NCBI GenBank assembly: GCA_009733775.1
Contig: WOGZ01000233.1
Location: 1-53,447, forward strand
Length of the DNA stretch: 53,447 nt
Source of the DNA: Alectoria sarmentosa
Taxonomy: Eukaryota; Ascomycota; Lecanoromycetes; Lecanorales; Parmeliaceae
Direction of reading: 5' to 3'
Made by a program: the position numbers and the translations under genes. The notes beneath the pieces were generated by a model. It worked only from the letters and a program-made list of their open reading frames with translations, was not told the origin of the DNA and ran no database searches. Positions 47,457-53,447 of the stretch are shown here, piece after piece; the stretch's first letter is position 1; the number at the start of each line of letters is the position of its first letter.

Positions 47457-47686
47457 ATGGGAGAGGCGTAAAATCAGTGATACGCTTTACCGTCCCTACA
47501 GAGAAGAATTGGGTGATAAAGACCATCAAAATGACGAAATGGACGCATGCCACTCGTCCACGACATTGATTTTCATTCACTGTCTCCTAAACGCCGCTCA
47601 TAGATGTTGCATCTAAGATCTGATTGCTAAAACCTTCTTTTGAGCATCTAGGCCATTTTCCTGCATCACTTCTGACCATTAAGAAA

Positions 47687-47770
47687 GGCTCACATTACGC
47701 GTATACCCCCTATCCAATAGGCGTATACCCCCGATGTTTGTTAGGCGTATACCCCCCCCAGATCCAATTA
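47687..47770 (+). repeat. Left terminal inverted repeat of the MULE
   Basis: Starts GGCTCACATTACGCG. It contains three copies of GCGTATACCCC beginning at 47699, 47721 and 47745. This end keeps its C-runs, unlike the right end. Confidence 0.85.
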
Positions 47771-48574
47771 GCTGCTACCAAGGCGCTAACTCAATCAAAT
47801 ATAAACCCCACACGTTACCGAAATAAGGCCGAAAATCTTCAAGATCTCGCGTTTCATAAAACATTATTTACATATTCTTTTTCTTTACATTAAATTAATA
47901 ACAATAATCTTAAATTTATTTTCTAACGATTGAACGAATATCGATTTTAATATTCTTATTTTACGCATATAATAATATGCAAATTTTTAAAATTATGTTG
48001 TCGCTAAAAGTTTTATAAAACGTTTCAAAAAAAATGAAATCGTTAAAAAGACGTGAATTCGCTGCGATCGCGATGAAAAGAAAAAAAAAAACAACAAAAA
48101 TATAAATAAACGAATCACTTTTAATCGATTAATCGATTATTTTTTTAATGTCATCATTTAGCGTATTAAAATAAACGAAATTCAAACAAATTGAAATTTT
48201 ATAATGATGAATTTTACACACAATCACGATTTCATTATTTAAATCTTATTCAACAATATAAAAAATCACTATAACTCAAAAGATTCAAAATATTATTATT
48301 AATCAAACACGTTTTAAAACGCAGTTAAAGCAAATTATATCTTTTTTACGATTTGACATCGACGAGAAAAATTCGATAATCAAATTATAAAACGTTTATA
48401 ATATCAAATCAAAGATTAAAAGCGAAGCGTTTAAATTAATAACTTCGACACAAACTTTAATATAATAATTATACGATTAAATAAACTAATTTATACGTAT
48501 AATTAAAGATTTAATTATATAAAAAATGAAATTTTTATTCTTTTATCGAAAATCATTTTAAAATATTTTAAAAT

Positions 48575-48960
48575 TCAATTACGAAATGTTGATATTGAAC
48601 GCGACATATAAAATAAATAAATATAAACTTTCTCTTTTTATAATTATCGAAATTACGACTCTTAACATTTTTTTTATATAAACTTTATCTTTATAAAATC
48701 GAAATATATTTCGAATTACGTATAAATTATGAAATAACTTAAAGCGTTATATATCGAATTCGATATCTCTTATTTAAAAGTGTTATTAACGAACGCTTAA
48801 AGAGTTTTAATTAATATATATATAATTATCTTTTCAAACGCAGCGCATATACTTTGTATTTGATATATAAAAAATAACATTATTACGAATTGCAATAAAT
48901 ATTTTAATAATCAAAAAAAATTCAATATTTTCAAAAAAGATTTCAATCGTATTATGTACG
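48575..48960 (+). pseudogene. MULE transposase core remnant
   Basis: The conserved ATYKTNKY-type strand (here NATYKINKYKLSLF, near 48600) and the LC.WHI-type segment (here TLYLIYKK, near 48860) can be read on the plus strand with interrupting stops. The Asp of the first motif is changed to Asn, as a G-to-A change would give. Confidence 0.75.
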
Positions 48961-50324
48961 CAAAAATAAAGAAAAAATTTAATCACGAATAAAATGTTTT
49001 ATATGAGAATTATGTAAACGAATTTCGATTTACGATTAATTATATCGCCGATCACTTAATTATTCGAAAAAAAAAATTCGTGATCTTTTAAATTAATCAA
49101 AACTTACATTTTAATAATCGCGCGATTTCACGAAAGAAATCAAACAATGAAAAATTGAAGAAGAAATTAAATAAATCATTTATTGATGATTTAAAAATCG
49201 TATATAAAATCATCGATAAAATGTTTATAAACGAACGTTAATTATATAAAATCAAATATAATAAAATCAAAATGCGTCTTTTTAAACATTTTAAAAAGTT
49301 TATTTTTCGAAATTTTTATATCACAATCTCGTCGTTTGCTCTTATATAAATGTTATCATATTATATAAAAATTATTAATCACGATATGCGATCGTGTATT
49401 AAGCATTTTATTATTATTATAAAATTATCGTGTGCGTATATTATAAAACAACGAATGCAAAAAACAATTAAGATGTTGAAATTTAAAGATATTTATTTTC
49501 ATTAACGACTTAATAAAAACGATAACACGCATATTTATATTAACGCGTAAAATAATAACACAATTATTAATAAATTTTTACGTATTAACGAACTCATTAT
49601 AATTAAATCTTTAAATCGATTTTCAAAAGCGAAAAATAAAAAGAAACGTACTTTTTAATAAACTTTTAAAAAGATTACTTAACGCGAATTATTTAAATTT
49701 AAATATATATTATAATAATAACGATATTAAAAAATAATCATCACGATTAATTAAATAATTAATTAAAAAGATATAATTACTATTAATTAATTCTTTAAAA
49801 TTATAAACGTTATTATTATTATAAAAGAAAAAAATGTTATATAAAATGTTATACGAAAAATGATTATATTAAAAATTACACGAAAAGTAATTATACGAAA
49901 AGAAAATACACGAATTATACAATTATCATCACGACGACGAAATAAAAATAAAAGATTTACGATTACACGAGAAGAACGATAACGAAGTATTACGAAATTA
50001 ATATGTATAAAAAACAACGAGATTATATTCAATTCTTTTTAATTATAAAAAAATTATTAATTATTAATAAATAATTTATATTTGAATACGATAAGCTTAT
50101 TTTTAATAGTAATTAAAAAAGCTTATTAATTAATTAAATGCAATCATAAAAAGATAATCGAAAGATTTCGCTATTCGACGATTTGAAATCGTTTAATATC
50201 TTTGTTTTATAAAAAGAGGCTCGAGAAGATTTGCTTTACTACTGCATTGTTATTATAAAACATTCTCGCGACTATCTTCGCGCGAAGTTTATTTAATTGA
50301 ATTAGCGTTTTGATAACATTTAGC

Positions 50325-50402
50325 TGAATTTAAAGGGGTATACGTTTAACAAATATGAGGGTATACGCTTATTAAACAGAGGGTATACGCGTAATGCGAG
50401 TC
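50325..50402 (-). repeat. Right terminal inverted repeat of the MULE
   Basis: The reverse complement begins GACTCGCATTACGCG and has three GCGTATACCC-like copies with the same spacing as the left end. It differs from it mainly by C-to-T changes. Confidence 0.85.
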
Positions 50403-50410
50403 TTAAAAAA

Positions 50411-51580
50411 GCAAGCCTTTTAATAAGAGTTTAGGGCACTCGTTCACCAATCTCTTTATTTAATCAAACTTTCGCCCGATAAACTCATCACAACCCTATT
50501 TTCTACAAATCAAAATTCGTAATAAAATCATCAAACACAATTAACGAGCTTCTCGAAATTAACATTAATAATTTTGATAATTAATACGATTATTATATAA
50601 ATGCAAATATCGATAAAATAAATAAAATCGAATTTTATTTTTTAATTAATTATGATAAATAATAAAATTGAAATTGTTATAAAAAAGATAATAAAACGTT
50701 TAATGTTATCGATAACATAAATTATTATTAATTTTATATTAAGTTAATATCGTTTTTAATAAATTAATAAGCGTAAATAATATTATATATTATAATTTAA
50801 AATACGTTCGCGACGAGTAAGCTTATAATGAAAATAATTAAAATTCGCATTAAATAAATAAACTACGAATTATTTATTACGCGCTTTATAAATAAATATA
50901 AAATAAATAAATAATATAATAAATATTATATAATACGCGTAATTAATTAAAAATATTAAAAATAAAAACGTTTTAATAAATAATAAAGTTTTATAAAAAA
51001 AAATGATTTTGTAATTAATAATAACGTTTCAATTAATTTAAGATAAATAATAACAAATAACTTTTATTTTAATTTTAATTTTATAATTTTATATAATTCG
51101 ATTAAATTTAATACGAAATATTATAATTATTAAGCGAAAAAATATAATATAATATAAAATTTAAGCTTTTAATTATATTATAATATAAAAGTAAAATAAT
51201 ATAATTATAAAATTTTATTTTTCAAATAAGATTTAACGTTTACGATTTACTTTAAATTAAAGGATTTTATTATTTATATCGCTTAGTTTTTGCGATTTTT
51301 ATATTAAATTAAAATTAATTATTTAAATGTTTCGACGACGATTATAACGTTAATTTTTTATTAAATTACGTTATTTTTAAAAGTTTAAAACGATAAAACT
51401 TTATAATATTAACGATATTATCGAAAATTTTCTCACGATATATTATTATCGCTATTATTATTAACTTTTTTCGATTGAAATTAATTATTAATTAAAGATT
51501 TCGAAAGTATAAAATAAATTATAAGCATATTTTTTCGATTTTTATAACATTAAAATATCGTTTTTTGAAAAAATAAATTA
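50411..51580. repeat. AT-rich decayed repeat DNA
   Basis: The first ~120 bases are moderately AT-rich, then strongly so. No frame and no identifiable element are seen. Confidence 0.55.
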
Positions 51581-51990
51581 TATTATAAACGTATTTTACA
51601 TTTTTAATAAAGTTAACTTTTTTTAACATCATATTATTTTAACATTATTCGATTAAATTTAACGTATTTTAATATATATATTTATTTATATATAAATGTT
51701 TTTTCTTCTCACTTGATTATCTTTTTTATTAGAAATTGCACGTTTAAATTAAAATAATACTTTATACGTAATTTAAATAAAATTCTAATTATGAGATTTT
51801 AAGTATAAATGTATATATAAAAGTAAAAAACTAGATTATAACTTAACACGTTAATGTAAAACTAAATTATAAAATTAATCTTAATTATAATAATTCGCAA
51901 TATCGATTTAAAAACTACTAATTTTAAATTATAACATATTTATTATATTTATTATATTTAACTTTATATTAATTTTAATTCGATTGATAA
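51581..51990 (+). repeat. B-family LTR interrupted by an A LTR in opposite orientation
   Basis: The sense B LTR starts TATTATAAACGTATTTTAC (first G mutated) and runs to CTTGATTATCTTTTT at 51726. An A LTR reading in reverse follows (51727-51936), and diverged B sequence appears to resume (TATTAATTTTAATTC near 51970). The A insertion point is ~40 bp further along than in the other two interrupted B LTRs. Confidence 0.65.
51727..51936 (-). repeat. A-family LTR
   Basis: Contains AGAAATTGCACGTTTAAAT, AACTTAACACGTTAATGT and GCAATATCGATTT in A-LTR order on the reverse strand. It is slightly longer than 199 bp. No clear target duplication. Confidence 0.75.
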
Positions 51991-52345
51991 ATTATTATTA
52001 AATTTTCAAATATCATTAATTATTAAGTCGAGAATTTATTTAACAATAATAAGTTTTCATTTAAGCGTATTAAAGTTTTTAATAATCTTTTTATTATCAT
52101 TATTTAATAAACGAAACTACGATTTTTTTTAAAAGATTGCTTGATAAAGATTTTTCTCTAATATTAACTTTTTTGAATTATTTTTATTCGTTTATCGACG
52201 ACGATGTAATATTAATAATTAAAATATTATCGTTTTTTTAATTATCGTTATTATTAAATATAAATTTATTTATTATCTCGACGATATTATTAATAATCTC
52301 GTTGTCTTTAAAGCGTATAAATGCTATTTTTGCACGCACGAAATT
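51991..52345. repeat. AT-rich decayed DNA between LTRs
   Basis: No gene and no identifiable element are seen. Confidence 0.5.
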
Positions 52346-52542
52346 TGTTAAAGATTATACGTAAAATTGTAATAGTGTTTAAACATGATTTAAATGAAAT
52401 TTTAATTATGAAGTTTTAAGTATAAATGCATGCATGCAAAAGTAGAAGGTTAGATTATAACTTAATACGCTAATGTAGAACTGAGTTATAAAACTAGTCT
52501 TGATTTATAATAAGTCGCAATATCAAAAAGCGAATTATGACA
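52346..52542 (-). repeat. Solo A-family LTR with AAATT target duplication
   Basis: 197 bp, from TGTTAAAGATTATACG to GCGAATTATGACA. It is flanked by AAATT at 52341-52345 and 52543-52547. It keeps TG...CA ends and is among the better-preserved A LTRs. No internal A sequence adjoins it. Confidence 0.88.
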
Positions 52543-53395
52543 AAATTAAACTTCGAAAATAACTTTTTAAATAATTTTAAGTCTTTTCGATACTCGTAAA
52601 GAATTATATTCGTATATTATTTAAATTAATTTTTATTAGATTTATAAATATGATATTATATTTTCGAATAATATATAATATATATTTTTAAACACTTTAC
52701 GATATATAATTTATTTTATCGTTATTTCTTAAATAAAAATATTTTATACACGCATTTAAATATTTTTTCGTTACAAAACTTAATATTTATTTATTTATTA
52801 TTTTTCAACTAAATTTTTTTTAATAAAAAGTTGATTATAAATGTGATATATATATATTATCGTTTTTATTTAAAAAAATAACGATAATTTCGATTATATA
52901 AATATTATTTTAATTATCATTATTATAATTTCATTAAATTTTTTTAAATCTTTAATTCAATATGCAATATAAATAAAAATAAATTTTATATAAATATTTA
53001 TATCGCGTAATTTTTCTTAATAACTTTATATTTTATTGCATTTACAAATTATTAAAATAAAAACGTTAAAATTCGTAAATAATTAATTATAATTCATTTA
53101 TTAAATGTTTTATCACGTAACTTTCAAAACTTTTCTTTTTTACGCAGTCACTTTTTATATAAATAATGTAATATTTTTAAAGTATAAAAACTTATTTATA
53201 TAATATTAAGTATAAAATATAGCCGTGCGATTTCAGAGACGTAAAGATTAAAAAAATTCGATAGACGACTATAAAAATATTAACAAAGAAAGAGAATCGA
53301 GCGATAGTTGTTACGAATCGTTTAAGTCTTTTTTTTTAATCGATTTTAATCGATTTTAATCGTTATTGCTCGACTTAATATACGTTTTTATCTTA

Positions 53396-53447
<52 letters not shown>
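52543..53447. repeat. AT-rich DNA ending in an ATT microsatellite
   Basis: No gene. A three-unit CGATTTTAAT tandem lies at about 53339-53362. The window ends in about 50 bases of perfect ATT trinucleotide repeat (53397-53447) that probably continues beyond it. Confidence 0.7.

Larger units (their letters stand above)
47687..50402 (+). mobile_element. Mutator-like (MULE) DNA transposon, RIP-decayed
   Basis: A 2716-bp element with terminal inverted repeats of at least 71 bp and a likely 8-bp target duplication (TTAAGAAA at 47679-47686, TTAAAAAA at 50403-50410, one transition apart). Internal sequence at about 48575-48960 reads like a MULE transposase: MLILNATYKINKYKLSLF, then a decayed NERLKSFN...SAYTLYLIYKK that follows the family pattern TDRE.AL.NA...LC.WH. 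Long inverted repeats plus an 8-9-bp duplication fit Mutator elements. Stops replace Trp codons and the transposase is dead. It lies 230 bp beyond the monooxygenase stop. Confidence 0.85.

Noticed and set aside
47695..47765. Three regularly spaced GCGTATACCCC repeats, considered as a CRISPR-like or regulator array
   Set aside because: The same motif set occurs in inverted form at 50325-50402, so these are transposon ends; CRISPR is not expected in fungi.
47624..47893. 89-residue plus-strand frame after the monooxygenase
   Set aside because: Runs through the MULE inverted repeat, so it is a chance frame.

Overview
The window looks like nuclear DNA of a filamentous ascomycete (Pezizomycotina; species not determinable). 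Its genes carry short GT-AG introns, mostly 46-70 bp. It alternates between balanced-GC gene islands and very AT-rich stretches whose surviving C residues sit mostly in CpG. That pattern, with stop-riddled transposon reading frames showing Trp-to-stop and Asp-to-Asn changes, is the classic footprint of repeat-induced point mutation (RIP).

Layout: (1) 1-3075, AT-rich decayed repeats. (2) 3076-12900, gene island 1: a P1B-type copper ATPase with an unusual Cys-rich repeat N-terminus, a decayed O-methyltransferase, a berberine-bridge-type FAD oxidase and a short-chain dehydrogenase. (3) 13000-33560, decayed retroelements. These include a Ty3/gypsy element ('B', minus strand, 17752-31603) whose RNase H region is split by a second, chromodomain-bearing Ty3/gypsy element ('A', plus strand, 20617-27365). 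Both have equal-length LTR pairs and 5-bp target duplications. Solo LTRs of A sit inside other B LTRs. (4) 33560-38300, gene island 2: a seven-helix rhodopsin-domain membrane protein and, divergently, an O-methyltransferase. (5) 38300-41440, AT-rich, with one barely mutated repeat copy and a 41-nt poly(A). (6) 41441-47686, gene island 3: a second O-methyltransferase, a UbiA-type prenyltransferase and a salicylate-hydroxylase-type FAD monooxygenase with one in-frame stop. (7) 47687-50402, a decayed Mutator-like (MULE) transposon with motif-bearing terminal inverted repeats. (8) 50411-53447, AT-rich with more LTRs, ending in an ATT microsatellite.

The three islands share a tailoring-enzyme theme: prenyltransferase, flavin monooxygenase, two intact O-methyltransferases plus one relic, a flavin oxidase and a reductase. 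No polyketide synthase, NRPS, terpene cyclase or pathway transcription factor is recognisable here. The best-supported reading is the remains of, or a dispersed, secondary-metabolite (prenylated aromatic) cluster pulled apart by retroelements and partly decaying. UbiA prenylation, FAD hydroxylation and O-methylation also mirror the ring-modifying logic of ubiquinone biosynthesis. Product and function are inference. Exon boundaries were placed by eye from splice motifs, reading phase and family resemblance.
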